A DNA stretch of 23,295 nucleotides from CAYHOI01 sp964358175 (GCA_964358175.1 CAYHOI010000023.1:1-23295), one strand, 5' to 3'; positions 14,551 to 23,295 are shown, numbered from the stretch's first letter. Program-made: numbers and translations. The notes: generated from the letters alone by a model not told the origin.

Positions 14551-16611
14551 ATGGCCGAGCAAAAAACATCCCGTTTATCAACAGACATTTTTATGCTTTC
14601 AGGGGTATTGGTCATTCTGATTATGCTTTTGGTTCCGTTACCAGGGGTAATCATTGATTTTCTGGTTGCAATTAACTTTACCTTATCCGTATTAGTCCTC
14701 CTTGTAACAATGTATTCTGCAGGGGCTGCTGAATTTACAGTCTTTCCGACCTTTCTTCTGATCATTACCCTATTTCGACTCGCATTGGGCATCCTGCTAA
14801 CCCGAGCATTACTCCTAACCGCTCATGCGGGGAATATTGTTCAAACTTTCGGCCAGTTTGTGGTCGGAGGAAACTATGTCGTGGGACTCATTATCTTTCT
14901 TGTTTTGGTGGTCATTCAGTTTGTGGTTATCACGGGAGGAGCTCAGCGAGTAGCCGAGGTCGCGGCACGGTTTACCTTGGATGCTATGCCCGGTAAACAG
15001 ATGGCCATCGATGCAGATCTGAATGCCGGTCTTATTGATGAAGCAACCGCGAAACAGCGTCGCTTAGACATCGCCAGTGAAGCAGACTTTTATGGTTCGA
15101 TGGATGGTGCGACCAAGTTCATTCGAGGAGATGCTATTGCTGCCATTATCATTATCATTGTCAACATTTTAGGGGGATTTGTCATTGGCATCCTTCAATT
15201 GGGGATGACCATGATTCAGGCCTTGCAAGTCTATACCTTGCTGACCGTTGGTGCTGGAATTGTTCTTCAAGTCCCGGCACTTCTGATTTCTTCCGCAACA
15301 GGTATTATTGTTACCAAGGCAACCTCTGACAGAAGCCTGGGTCAAGACATCGCCAAACAGCTTTTTTCCTATCAACAGGTTTTGTATGTGTCGGCATTAT
15401 TGTCCACCTTGGCGGCCATCATTCCAGGAATGCCCAAGATACAGTTTTTGCTGTTAGCGGCCCTTTTCGGGTATTTGGGGTACAACATGGATGCAGTCAA
15501 GAAAATTGCGGCTGAAAAACAAGCGACGGATCAACTTGAGAAAGCCAAGGACGTCACTGCGCCGCCAGAGAAAATAATTCCCACGGTTCAAACGGAGGTC
15601 ATGGAAATGGAGATAGGGTATGGCGTGATTGCTCTCGTGGATCCCAAACAGGGCGGTACTTTGCTGGATAATATTACGTCAATGCGCAAGAAGATGGCCT
15701 CAGAGCTTGGAATCGTGATTCCTCCGATACGAATTCGAGATAACATTTCTCTCAAGCCCACCCATTACGTCATTAAAGTTAAAGGTGCCGATGTTGCCCA
15801 TGGAGAAGTGATGATAGATCGATTTTTGGCAATGAACCCTGGGAATGTGACCGAACGTATCTCTGGGTTTGATACAACGGAGCCAACCTTTGGACTCCCC
15901 GCCACATGGATTGCTGATACGGACAGGGATCGTGCGCAGGTGGCTGGGTATACCGTCGTGGACGCTACGACCGTCATGATCACCCATATTACGGAGGTGA
16001 TCAGAGCTCATGCCGCCGATTTGCTCGGTCGGCAAGAGGTTAAATTATTAACTGAGAATGTCAAAAAACATTATCCTGCCGTGGTGGAAGAACTTATGCC
16101 AAACCTGATGGGGCTTGGAGATATCCAGAAAATTCTGCATAATCTTTTGCGTGAGAGAATCTCTATTCGGAATCTGGTAACGATACTTGAAATTCTGGCA
16201 GATAATGCAAAAGCGAATAAGAATATTGACGCTCTAACCTCTTATTGTCGTCAGGGCTTGGCGCGGCTCATTACCAAGATGTATCAGACGCCGAAAGGGA
16301 TCATTGCTGCCATAACACTTGATCCGCTTTTGGAACAGAAAATAGCCGATTCCATTCAATACACCGACAGTGGTGCGTTTACGTCCCTTGACCCTGCGTT
16401 TATTTCAAAGGTATTCGAGGTGTTATCGGGAGAGATTGATAAAATGGGGACACTTGGGTATCAACCGATAGTCCTTTGTTCATCGAGTGTGCGTCCCCAC
16501 TTCAAAAAATTGACCCTTCGCTCCTTTCCCAATTTGGTCGTTTTGGCATATAATGAAATCGTGGCGGACGTTGAAATACAGGCTCTTGGCCTTGTGAGGA
16601 TGCCGGAATGA
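14551..16611 (+). CDS. flhA: Flagellar export gate protein FlhA
   Basis: FlhA forms the ring-shaped inner-membrane export gate of the flagellar type III secretion system, docking substrates and chaperones. The 686-residue protein has an N-terminal membrane domain (~10-305) with several helices. The conserved FHIPEP-family loop contains RFTLDAMPGKQMAIDADLNA (residues ~140-160) and the GSMDGATKFIRGDAIA segment. A linker (~330-360) leads to the cytosolic domain, which includes DPKQGGTLL, LKPTHYVIKVKG and the ending LVVLAYNEI. Flagellar rather than virulence-type identity is supported by flhF and flhG immediately downstream. ATG at 14551 is chosen over a TTG at 14530, because the TTG would lie upstream of the only good -10 box. 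The stop overlaps flhF by 4 bases. No flhB is visible in the window. Confidence 0.96.
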   Translation: MAEQKTSRLSTDIFMLSGVLVILIMLLVPLPGVIIDFLVAINFTLSVLVLLVTMYSAGAAEFTVFPTFLLIITLFRLALGILLTRALLLTAHAGNIVQTFGQFVVGGNYVVGLIIFLVLVVIQFVVITGGAQRVAEVAARFTLDAMPGKQMAIDADLNAGLIDEATAKQRRLDIASEADFYGSMDGATKFIRGDAIAAIIIIIVNILGGFVIGILQLGMTMIQALQVYTLLTVGAGIVLQVPALLISSATGIIVTKATSDRSLGQDIAKQLFSYQQVLYVSALLSTLAAIIPGMPKIQFLLLAALFGYLGYNMDAVKKIAAEKQATDQLEKAKDVTAPPEKIIPTVQTEVMEMEIGYGVIALVDPKQGGTLLDNITSMRKKMASELGIVIPPIRIRDNISLKPTHYVIKVKGADVAHGEVMIDRFLAMNPGNVTERISGFDTTEPTFGLPATWIADTDRDRAQVAGYTVVDATTVMITHITEVIRAHAADLLGRQEVKLLTENVKKHYPAVVEELMPNLMGLGDIQKILHNLLRERISIRNLVTILEILADNAKANKNIDALTSYCRQGLARLITKMYQTPKGIIAAITLDPLLEQKIADSIQYTDSGAFTSLDPAFISKVFEVLSGEIDKMGTLGYQPIVLCSSSVRPHFKKLTLRSFPNLVVLAYNEIVADVEIQALGLVRMPE

Positions 16612-17849
16612 GGATCAAGAAGTACGAGGCTCCCGATATGAAGGAGGCTATTCGGATGATCAAGCGTGATTTCGGTTCCGATGCGGTCATTTTACACTCC
16701 CGGACGATTAACAAGGGCGGACTTTTTGGTTTATTTTCAACCGAGATGGTTGAGGTCATGGCTGGGGCGGATATCAATATTGTGGAGCCAGAGGGCCACT
16801 CTCGTCCCCCGTTTGTCCCCAAAATCACAGCTACAGCGAACGCTCGAGAGCCACGAAATATTTCCGATACTGCTTATACCCCCAAAGTCATTAAGCGTTC
16901 GGAGGAAGTTCTCCCCGTAACGATCGGGCTGGAAAAGAAGGTCAACATTCTTTCACAGGAAATGGAAGATATCAAGGAAACTCTGAATCTGATTGTTCGA
17001 AAAGTAGCAAATTCTCCGCATCCGATGATTTCTCCCAAACTTATTCTTTATTATAAGTATTTGGAACAAATTGGAATGGGGGAGGATCTCATCATCAACA
17101 TCTTGCAAGAATTGGAAACCAACTTTAAGGGGCAAGAGCTTGAAAACATTCCGAAGATCTTTGGATATATTAAGCAGAAAGTAACATTTATGCTGGGTAA
17201 GCCAAAAACCATAGACTTGGAGAGTCCCCATGCGAAGCGACTGGTCGCGTTAGTGGGGCCCACAGGTGTAGGGAAAACAACAACCATCGCCAAAATGGCA
17301 GCCAACTTTAGTTTGATTCAAAAAAAGAACGTTGCGCTCATTACGATTGATACTTTCCGAATTGCAGCGATTGAACAGTTGCGTGATTATGCCAACATTA
17401 TTGGCATCCCCCTTGCAGTTGTGTTTAGTTTGGATGATTTTTCCAAGACTTTACGAAAGTTTAAGTCTGCGGATCTCATTCTGATAGATACTGCAGGGAG
17501 GTCTCCCAGGAACAATGAGCAGATCCTTGAACTCAAGAAATTTCTAAAGAGCAATTATATCGATACCCATTTGGTCATGAGCGCAACGGCAAAGCCTCGC
17601 GATATTCTTTCTACCATCAAGCGTTATGAAGTCCTGGGAGGAGATAATGTGATTTTTACCAAGCTGGATGAGACGGATTCCTGTGGAGTTATGGTAGACG
17701 TGGTGGCCAAATACCACAAAAAGCTGAGCTACTTTACCAATGGACAGAATGTTCCTGATGACTTTGAAGTTGCGGAGCCCTCTCGAATTACTGATATTAT
17801 TTTCGCTGACGCACCTTCAAGCACTCCTGCTTTTAGGGAGAGTTCGTAA
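16608..17849 (+). CDS. flhF: Flagellar SRP-type GTPase FlhF
   Basis: FlhF marks the site of flagellar assembly, typically at a cell pole, and is controlled by FlhG. The 413 residues show a basic N-terminal segment beginning MRIKKYEAPDMKEAIRMI, a variable linker region, a helical N domain, and an SRP-family G domain. P-loop residues 217-225 read GPTGVGKTT. They are followed by LITIDTFRIAAIEQLRDYA, the DTAGR motif in LILIDTAGRS, and TKLDETDSCG for guanine recognition. The ATG overlaps the flhA stop (ATGA), and its own stop overlaps flhG by one base (TAATG), so the three are translationally linked. The length is in the usual 360-480 range for the family. Confidence 0.95.
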   Translation: MRIKKYEAPDMKEAIRMIKRDFGSDAVILHSRTINKGGLFGLFSTEMVEVMAGADINIVEPEGHSRPPFVPKITATANAREPRNISDTAYTPKVIKRSEEVLPVTIGLEKKVNILSQEMEDIKETLNLIVRKVANSPHPMISPKLILYYKYLEQIGMGEDLIINILQELETNFKGQELENIPKIFGYIKQKVTFMLGKPKTIDLESPHAKRLVALVGPTGVGKTTTIAKMAANFSLIQKKNVALITIDTFRIAAIEQLRDYANIIGIPLAVVFSLDDFSKTLRKFKSADLILIDTAGRSPRNNEQILELKKFLKSNYIDTHLVMSATAKPRDILSTIKRYEVLGGDNVIFTKLDETDSCGVMVDVVAKYHKKLSYFTNGQNVPDDFEVAEPSRITDIIFADAPSSTPAFRESS

Positions 17850-18763
17850 TGGATCAGGCAGAAAATCTTCGCCGGTTGGTTCAACAACAGCAACAGACCC
17901 CATTTTTAACGGGCACGATTTCACCTCCGGCGCAGACCGCGTATTCGACACGGATCGTTGCAGTTACCAGTGGAAAGGGCGGTGTAGGCAAGACCAATCT
18001 GACCCTGAACCTGGCTTTGTCGCTTGCTCGGGAACATCAAAAGAAAATTCTTGTACTGGATGCAGATTTCGGGACGGCAAATGTGGATATCATGATGGGG
18101 ATTTTTCCGAAGTATAATATCAGTCACCTCTTCTTCGACAACAAAAGCTTGGAAGAAATAATCATAGAGGCGCCCTTTCACGTGAAGATATTGCCAGGCG
18201 TATCAGGAGTTGCCAATTTGACCACCCTAACGGAGGTGCAAAAAATAAAGTTCTTTGATGAGCTTGAGGCCTACCAAACACGGCATAAGCTAGACTATAT
18301 CTTGATTGATACGGGTGCTGGGGTGGGGGCTAATGTCATAAATTTTTTACTTGCTTCAGACGAAATGCTTGTGATTGTGACGCCTGAACCCACCTCAATG
18401 TCAGATGCCTACGCCACGATCAAAGTGGTGAATCAATATGATCCTGATCTGAAGGTTGGGATTATTGTAAACATGGTGACAGGCGAGGCAGGCGCGAAAA
18501 AGGTGTTTGAAACACTACAAAAAGTAACCGAGAGATTTTTGGGGAAGGAACTCCAGTATTTGGGGTTCCTGCGCTTTGACAAACATATGTCGTTTGCGGT
18601 GCGGGCTCAAAAGCCGTTGGTATTAAGCTACCCTAATTCTGAGGGTAGCATAGAAATCTTGCGCTTAGCAGACACAATAGTGAATAGAGATTTGTTAGGC
18701 AAGCGATCCATGAAGAGCTTTTTTGAGCTGGCGGGTCGATATTTCGGATGGAATCATGATTAG
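17849..18763 (+). CDS. flhG: MinD-like ATPase FlhG (YlxH/FleN)
   Basis: FlhG limits the number of flagella by stimulating the FlhF GTPase and restraining new assembly. The protein begins MDQAENLRRL, the conserved N-terminal activator helix (DQAxxLR) that contacts FlhF, followed by a glutamine run. The MinD/ParA fold follows: the deviant Walker A KGGVGKT at residues 43-49, LVLDADFGTANVDIMMG, and LIDTGAGV as Walker B. The 304-residue length is typical. The C-terminal end lacks an obvious amphipathic membrane helix by eye, though the last 20 residues (MKSFFELAGRYFGWNHD) could serve as one. It overlaps the next small gene by 8 bases. Confidence 0.94.
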   Translation: MDQAENLRRLVQQQQQTPFLTGTISPPAQTAYSTRIVAVTSGKGGVGKTNLTLNLALSLAREHQKKILVLDADFGTANVDIMMGIFPKYNISHLFFDNKSLEEIIIEAPFHVKILPGVSGVANLTTLTEVQKIKFFDELEAYQTRHKLDYILIDTGAGVGANVINFLLASDEMLVIVTPEPTSMSDAYATIKVVNQYDPDLKVGIIVNMVTGEAGAKKVFETLQKVTERFLGKELQYLGFLRFDKHMSFAVRAQKPLVLSYPNSEGSIEILRLADTIVNRDLLGKRSMKSFFELAGRYFGWNHD

Positions 18764-18989
18764 AAAATACAGCATCTATTTCGCGGGTGTTGCTGGTGCG
18801 ATTGTTTTTGGCGAAGGACTTTATGTCAATGTGGCACTTGATAATTTGCTTCTTCGCACTTTAATCGCATTTTGCCTCTTCTTTATTCTAGGCAACCTTT
18901 TAGGCGTCATCACCATAGAGGCTCTGCTCGAAAACCAACTTCAGAAGATTACTAAACAAAAGAATCAAAATAAATCTACTGAATCATGA
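18756..18989 (+). CDS. Small membrane protein between flhG and fliA
   Basis: I do not recognise this 77-residue protein. It has two hydrophobic segments: about residues 6-22 (YFAGVAGAIVFGEGLYV) and 30-50 (LLRTLIAFCLFFILGNLLGVI). A highly polar tail, rich in K, Q and N, follows. The likely topology is two membrane helices with the tail in the cytoplasm. The ATG at 18756 sits inside the flhG 3' end, with GGATGGA just upstream. A longer TTG start at 18723 would only add residues encoded inside flhG and is less likely. The stop overlaps the fliA ATG (ATGA). Strict overlap with both neighbours shows it belongs to the flagellar operon. Its function is unknown. Confidence 0.75.
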   Translation: MIRKYSIYFAGVAGAIVFGEGLYVNVALDNLLLRTLIAFCLFFILGNLLGVITIEALLENQLQKITKQKNQNKSTES

Positions 18990-19732
18990 TAACAACCCCC
19001 CTTCAAGAGTACAGCATAAAAGGAAAGGATCCGGATAAAATTAATCAGTTGGTGCTGGATAATCTGGCACTGGTTAAACATATTATCGCTCGAATGGAGA
19101 TTTATCTGCCCGCTGGAATGGACAAGGAGGATCTGGTCAGCATTGGGAATTGGGGGCTGATCGAAGCCGCCCAGAAGTTTGACAAGAGTAAAAATGTTAA
19201 ATTTCAGACCTATGCGTACATCCGTATTCGAGGAGCGATTTTGGATGAAGTGCGAAAAAGCAGTTTTGGAGGCCAGGCAGTCGTTCGCAAACAAAAGCAA
19301 CTCAGCGATATTCATAACGAGCTACAAAGTAAACTGGGTCGGATACCTCGGGACGAGGAAGTCGCCGAAGCGATGGGAATCTCGACGGACAAATTGGATC
19401 ATTTAATGTCAGAAACAAGTGGAGCTTATTTGCTTTCATTGGATCACTTTACAGACGACGATGAAACCAACCGCATACTGGATCAGATGTCGGGGCTACT
19501 CTCCAATGAGGAGAATCATTTGGAGGCTATGATAGAAAAAGAAAAGGCTGAGCTTTTGGTAAGAGCGATTGAGAAGCTTGGGGATGATGAAAAATTAGTG
19601 CTTAGCCTGTACTATGAGCAAGAATTGTCACTTAAAGAAATTAGCCTCATCATGAACCTAACAGAATCTCGCATCTGTCAGATTCACAAGAAGGCACTTC
19701 TGAACATTAAGAGCCAAGTGGCGAATCCCTGA
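18986..19732 (+). CDS. fliA: Flagellar-type sigma factor FliA (sigma-28)
   Basis: FliA directs RNA polymerase to late flagellar and chemotaxis promoters. The 248-residue protein matches the FliA/WhiG/SigD family: region 2 contains LALVKHIIARM, DKEDLVSIGNWGLIEAAQKF and FQTYAYIRIRGAILDEVRK; region 3 includes LGRIPRDEEVAEAMGIS; region 4 ends with KEISLIMNLTESRICQIHKKAL, the -35 helix-turn-helix. Position at the end of flhA-flhF-flhG strongly supports FliA rather than a sporulation factor. The ATG overlaps the previous stop and has no clear Shine-Dalgarno sequence, so it is probably coupled. No flgM anti-sigma gene is visible in the window. The gap to ileS is 32 bases. Confidence 0.93.
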   Translation: MITTPLQEYSIKGKDPDKINQLVLDNLALVKHIIARMEIYLPAGMDKEDLVSIGNWGLIEAAQKFDKSKNVKFQTYAYIRIRGAILDEVRKSSFGGQAVVRKQKQLSDIHNELQSKLGRIPRDEEVAEAMGISTDKLDHLMSETSGAYLLSLDHFTDDDETNRILDQMSGLLSNEENHLEAMIEKEKAELLVRAIEKLGDDEKLVLSLYYEQELSLKEISLIMNLTESRICQIHKKALLNIKSQVANP

Positions 19733-19764
19733 CAGAATATTATATATCTAATAGGAGACAGTGT

Positions 19765-22464
19765 ATGGAACAAAGCTACAAAGAAACCGTAAATTTACCA
19801 CAAACATCGATGCCGATGAAGGCAGGTCTCATTGACCGTGAGCCAGCGATTCTTGAAGATTGGGTCAAAAAGAAGGTCTATGAGAAACGACAGGAGCGTA
19901 ACCGAGGAGCTGAAGCATTTATCTTGCATGATGGTCCCCCCTATCCGAATGGAGACATCCATCTGGGGCATGCCCTCAATAAGATCCTCAAGGATCTGAT
20001 TGTAAAGTATCATTTGATAAAGGGGCACGATACGCCCTATGTTCCGGGATGGGATTGTCACGGACTTCCGATTGAGACCCAACTTTTGAAGGATCTGAAG
20101 AAAAAGGAAATCCATTTGGACGAGGTGGATACCTTTCGGGATCAGTGCAAGGACTATGCCATGAAGTATGTCGCATTGCAACGTGATCAATTCAAACGGC
20201 TCGGACTTTTTGGTGATTTTGAAAAGCCATATCTCACCCTAACGCCCTCATATGAAAAAGGCGTGATTGAACTTTTTGGTCTTTTGGCCGAGAAGGGACT
20301 TGTCTACCAGGGCAGAAAACCAATTCACTGGTGTGCTCACTGCAAGACAGCACTTGCGGAGGCGGAAATTGATTATGCTGACGAGACTTCCCCTTCGATT
20401 TACGTTCGGTTCCCATTGGTTCGGTCGATCAAAACCCATCAGAATGTGTCTCTCATTGTATGGACCACGACTCCTTGGACACTGCCCGCCAATGTTGCGG
20501 TAGCCGTGAATCCGACCTTTGAATATGTGCTCATTTCATCCGGAACAGATCGGCTTATTTGTGTAGAAAGCATGTTAGAAAAGCTAGTTGAAAAAGAGGT
20601 CTTGAACGGCTTTAAAATTTTAGATCGTTTTACAGGGACTCAGCTAGAAGGACTGGAATACCGACATCCTTTTATAGATCGCGTTTCCCCCGTGGTTCTT
20701 GCGCAATATGTTTCTAGTGAAGATGGATCGGGACTAGTCCACATTGCGCCCGGCCATGGTTATGAGGATTATTTGGTGGGTCAACAATACAGGTTGCCCA
20801 TGATAATGCCCGTAGATGCAAATGGGGTATTTACGCAAGAAGGGGGCAAGTATGCTGGACAGGCAGTTTTAGGTGCGAATAAGGAGATCATTGCGGACTT
20901 GCAATCCAGCGGAATGTTGCTGAAGGTGGAGCATATAAAGCATTCCTATCCCCATTGTTGGCGCTGTCATCACCCCGTCATATTTCGAGCAACAGAGCAG
21001 TGGTTTATCGCAATGGATGGTGAGGAGGCCTTGCGGGAATCTACCCTGGGGCAACTGGGAGAGGTTCGCTGGTTTCCGGATTGGGGTGAGAAACGTATTC
21101 GCGGAATGGTCGAGACTCGACCCGATTGGTGCATTTCTCGTCAACGATTCTGGGGAATCCCTATTCCTGCATTTCATTGTGTTTCTTGCGGAACAGCGCA
21201 TTATAAGGGTGCCTTTAATCGCGCAGCGGTGGAATGTGTTGAACACGAGGGAACCAATGCCTGGTTCCAACGATCAGTACAGGAGATTCTTCCGAGTCAT
21301 TTGGTTTGTGAAAAATGCGGGAGTTCTGTCTTTGAAAAAGATCGCAATATCATGGACGTCTGGTTGGAGTCGGGATCGTCTCATCATGCGGTGTTGAAGC
21401 AAACGGATCGATTAAAGTGTCCAGCTGATCTCTATCTGGAAGGCAGCGACCAGCACCGGGGATGGTTCCAGTCGTCCTTGTTGACTTCGGTGGGTGCTTT
21501 TGGCGTGGCACCTTATAAGGCAGTCCTTACTCATGGGTTCACGATCGACGCCAAGGGGCAGAAGATGAGCAAATCCCTTGGGAATGTTATTGACCCGCTT
21601 AAGATTATTTCTGAGCATGGCGCAGATATTTTGCGGCTATGGGTCTGTTCAACGGACTTTCGCAATGATGTGATTTTGTCAGACAATATTATCAAACAGA
21701 TGAAAGATGCCTATAGTAAAATGAGAAATACACTTCGTTTTATGATCAGCAATCTGTATGATTTTGATCCGACCCATCAAGAGAAATATGAATTGGAAGA
21801 AATGGATCGCTGGATTTTAAGTAAGTTAAACACCCTCATTTCGAAGGTAGATCGGTGTTATGAGCAATATGAACTACACCAGATTTATCACGCCATCTAC
21901 AATTTTTGTGTGGTTGATTTAAGTGCCTTATATCTGGATATCCAGAAAGATAATCTGTATTGTAATGCAACGAATAGTGCCTCTCGACGTTCTTGTCAAA
22001 AGGCGCTATACGTTATTTCCCGTGCACTGATCCAGATGTTGAGTCCGGTTTTGAGCTTTTCAATGGAAGATGTATATGGCTATTTACCGGGCGTCCATCA
22101 GGAATCTGTTTTTCTGGAGTCTTTTCCAGAGAAAATGGTGATTAAAGATGAAGAAGCCATTCTAGATAAGTTTGATGAGCTGATTCGATTGCGGAGCGAT
22201 GTGAACCTAGAACTTGAAAGCATGCGCCAGGCCAAGGTTATTGGGAGCTCATTGGATGCAAGAGTCATCGTCACTACGCCTGAGCCTATTTCAGCTCAGG
22301 AGTTGGCGCGGGTGGTTGTGGTGAGCTCCATTGAGGTGGTCTCAGGCAAGGCTCTGAGTGTGCGGGTGGCCAAAGCCGAGGGAGAGAAATGTCCTCGGTG
22401 TTGGAAATACGATGAGTTGTCCGAACGGGGTTTATGCCGACGTTGCGAGGCTGTGGTAGAATAA
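19765..22464 (+). CDS. ileS: Isoleucyl-tRNA synthetase
   Basis: IleS charges tRNA-Ile and edits misactivated valine. The 899-residue protein has the class I HIGH motif as HLGH (residues 66-69, in YPNGDIHLGHALNK) and KMSKS at 600-604. The editing domain has VWTTTPWTLPANVAVAVN and GLVHIAPGHGYEDY. The anticodon-binding region follows, and a C-terminal zinc site contains CPRCWKY and CRRCE, as in the bacterial IleS1 type. The N terminus (LPQTSMPMKAGLIDREP) is typical. AGGAGA six bases before the ATG fixes the start. Only 32 bases separate it from fliA, so there is no room for a T-box leader; transcription may come from the flagellar operon or an unseen internal promoter. Confidence 0.98.
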   Translation: MEQSYKETVNLPQTSMPMKAGLIDREPAILEDWVKKKVYEKRQERNRGAEAFILHDGPPYPNGDIHLGHALNKILKDLIVKYHLIKGHDTPYVPGWDCHGLPIETQLLKDLKKKEIHLDEVDTFRDQCKDYAMKYVALQRDQFKRLGLFGDFEKPYLTLTPSYEKGVIELFGLLAEKGLVYQGRKPIHWCAHCKTALAEAEIDYADETSPSIYVRFPLVRSIKTHQNVSLIVWTTTPWTLPANVAVAVNPTFEYVLISSGTDRLICVESMLEKLVEKEVLNGFKILDRFTGTQLEGLEYRHPFIDRVSPVVLAQYVSSEDGSGLVHIAPGHGYEDYLVGQQYRLPMIMPVDANGVFTQEGGKYAGQAVLGANKEIIADLQSSGMLLKVEHIKHSYPHCWRCHHPVIFRATEQWFIAMDGEEALRESTLGQLGEVRWFPDWGEKRIRGMVETRPDWCISRQRFWGIPIPAFHCVSCGTAHYKGAFNRAAVECVEHEGTNAWFQRSVQEILPSHLVCEKCGSSVFEKDRNIMDVWLESGSSHHAVLKQTDRLKCPADLYLEGSDQHRGWFQSSLLTSVGAFGVAPYKAVLTHGFTIDAKGQKMSKSLGNVIDPLKIISEHGADILRLWVCSTDFRNDVILSDNIIKQMKDAYSKMRNTLRFMISNLYDFDPTHQEKYELEEMDRWILSKLNTLISKVDRCYEQYELHQIYHAIYNFCVVDLSALYLDIQKDNLYCNATNSASRRSCQKALYVISRALIQMLSPVLSFSMEDVYGYLPGVHQESVFLESFPEKMVIKDEEAILDKFDELIRLRSDVNLELESMRQAKVIGSSLDARVIVTTPEPISAQELARVVVVSSIEVVSGKALSVRVAKAEGEKCPRCWKYDELSERGLCRRCEAVVE

Positions 22465-22473
22465 GGGTTGCGT

Positions 22474-23295
22474 TTGTCCGTCTCTATTATTGACTTTAGC
22501 ATAGTATCCCCGCTCGGGATTGGGCAGGATGAACACTGGGCAAATATTTTTGATCCACGTTTTATCCCGCAGTACAAGCTTGGGAAGAACGAATTTGAAC
22601 TGATAGACGAATTGTATGAGCCGCTCAAGCCTTACCTGGAGGGTATTTCACCTGAACGAGTTGCTGTAGTGGTAAGTAATAGCAAATATAACTTCGGGAA
22701 ATACTCGCCGAGTTCTTCATCCATAGAACTGGACTTTTTCGCACATGCTTTGAGCAGTTATCTGGCTGCAAAGATTGGCTCAGGCGCCATTCCTTACGCT
22801 ATCAGTGCGGCATGTGCGACTGGGCTTATCTCCGTAATGAAGGGGTGTGAGTTTTTGCAGGATCAGACCGTAGACGTGGTTATTGCAGGAAGTGTTGAAG
22901 CTTCTAATATTAAGCTTATGGAAGCAGCCTTTGACCAGATGGGGGTACTCAGCCAGTCAGAACGAATGTCCCCATTCTCGACAGACCGGGATGGATTTGT
23001 TTTGGGAGAAGGAGGGGCATTGTTTATTTTGCGTCGCACAAACGATGTTCAAAATGCTTATGCGAAAATCGCTGGTTTCTCTTATGTAAACGATGCTACA
23101 AATCCGACACAATTTGACCGGCGAGGCTTTTCAATTAAACGTGCGATTCGGCAGGCGATGGAAAGGGCAGATATCGACCAAATTCACTATGTGAATGCTC
23201 ATGGGACTGCCACTCTTGAAAACGATCAGCTTGAGGCAGATGTGTTTAATGAGGTTTTTGGGGGAGAGAATAAGCCCTATATCAGTTCAACAAAG
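22474..23295 (+). CDS. Beta-ketoacyl synthase (FabF-like), 3' end missing
   Basis: The frame is open from just after the ileS stop to the right edge (274 codons), so the C terminus is lost. The thiolase-fold condensing enzyme motifs are present: catalytic C114 in SAACATGLI, the GSVEASN and FSTDRDGFVLGEGG blocks, H243 in VNAHGTAT, and the lysine of ISSTK at the very end, matching the FabF Lys motif. The enzyme would extend acyl chains by decarboxylative condensation with malonyl-ACP. The distance from start to catalytic Cys (114) is about 50 residues shorter than in E. coli FabF (163), so the N-terminal region is reduced. The start is taken as TTG at 22474, because TAAGGG lies six bases before it; TTG at 22468 is the alternative. 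No in-frame ATG occurs before the active site. Confidence 0.88.
   Translation, partial: MSVSIIDFSIVSPLGIGQDEHWANIFDPRFIPQYKLGKNEFELIDELYEPLKPYLEGISPERVAVVVSNSKYNFGKYSPSSSSIELDFFAHALSSYLAAKIGSGAIPYAISAACATGLISVMKGCEFLQDQTVDVVIAGSVEASNIKLMEAAFDQMGVLSQSERMSPFSTDRDGFVLGEGGALFILRRTNDVQNAYAKIAGFSYVNDATNPTQFDRRGFSIKRAIRQAMERADIDQIHYVNAHGTATLENDQLEADVFNEVFGGENKPYISSTK

Noticed and set aside
19733..19764. Possible T-box riboswitch ahead of ileS
   Set aside because: Only 32 bases separate fliA from ileS, too short for a T-box leader.
19795..20190. Minus-strand open frame of 131 codons
   Set aside because: It is antisense to the conserved catalytic region of ileS and is explained by ileS codon constraints.

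Overview
The window looks like a chromosomal segment of a motile, flagellated bacterium of moderate GC content (mid-40s percent, judged by eye). The left edge touches accessory DNA. The gene set is FlhA, FlhF, FlhG, a FliA-type sigma factor, a CheW-CheA-CheB-CheY-CheX chemotaxis block, and housekeeping genes (RecN, NAD kinase, RNase HI, a Dgt-type HD hydrolase, IleS). Several genes appear to start at TTG or to lack a Shine-Dalgarno sequence, and many genes abut or overlap. The phylum cannot be fixed from sequence alone. The divergence of the unknown proteins and the compact mosaic operons would fit an under-sampled lineage, but that is inference.

Left part (1-4147): the 3' end of a DUF5131 (phage Gp37/Gp68-like) gene is followed by 431 bases without a gene, rich in inverted repeats. 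Then come lemA on the plus strand and rnhA on the minus strand, whose 3' ends overlap. A second non-coding gap of 287 bases holds a long imperfect palindrome. After it, two tightly linked plus-strand genes of unknown function run towards the minus-strand block. Bases just upstream of the first resemble the -10 element of a FliA (sigma-28) promoter.

Middle (4144-14451): a long run of minus-strand genes. Read in transcription order, they are a membrane-associated methyltransferase, nadK and recN; then a second unit with its own good promoter at the end of recN: cheW, cheA, cheB, cheY, cheX, an exported protein of unknown function and dgt. The chemotaxis genes form a nearly complete phosphorelay: CheA kinase, CheW coupling protein, CheY output, CheB methylesterase and CheX phosphatase. 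No CheR or receptor gene is present here.

Right part (14536-23295): a plus-strand operon of flhA, flhF, flhG, a 77-residue membrane protein and fliA, with 1-8 base overlaps throughout. It combines the flagellar export gate, the FlhF/FlhG pair that sets flagellar position and number, and the late flagellar sigma factor. IleS follows 32 bases later. A beta-ketoacyl synthase begins immediately after ileS and runs off the right edge.

The most interesting items are the two unknown genes at 2075-4147 with a possible FliA-type promoter, the apparent leaderless start of flhA, the small membrane protein between flhG and fliA, the exported unknown protein inside the chemotaxis operon, the N-terminally short ketosynthase, and the two repeat-like structured gaps. 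I found no CRISPR array, transposase, tRNA or rRNA.
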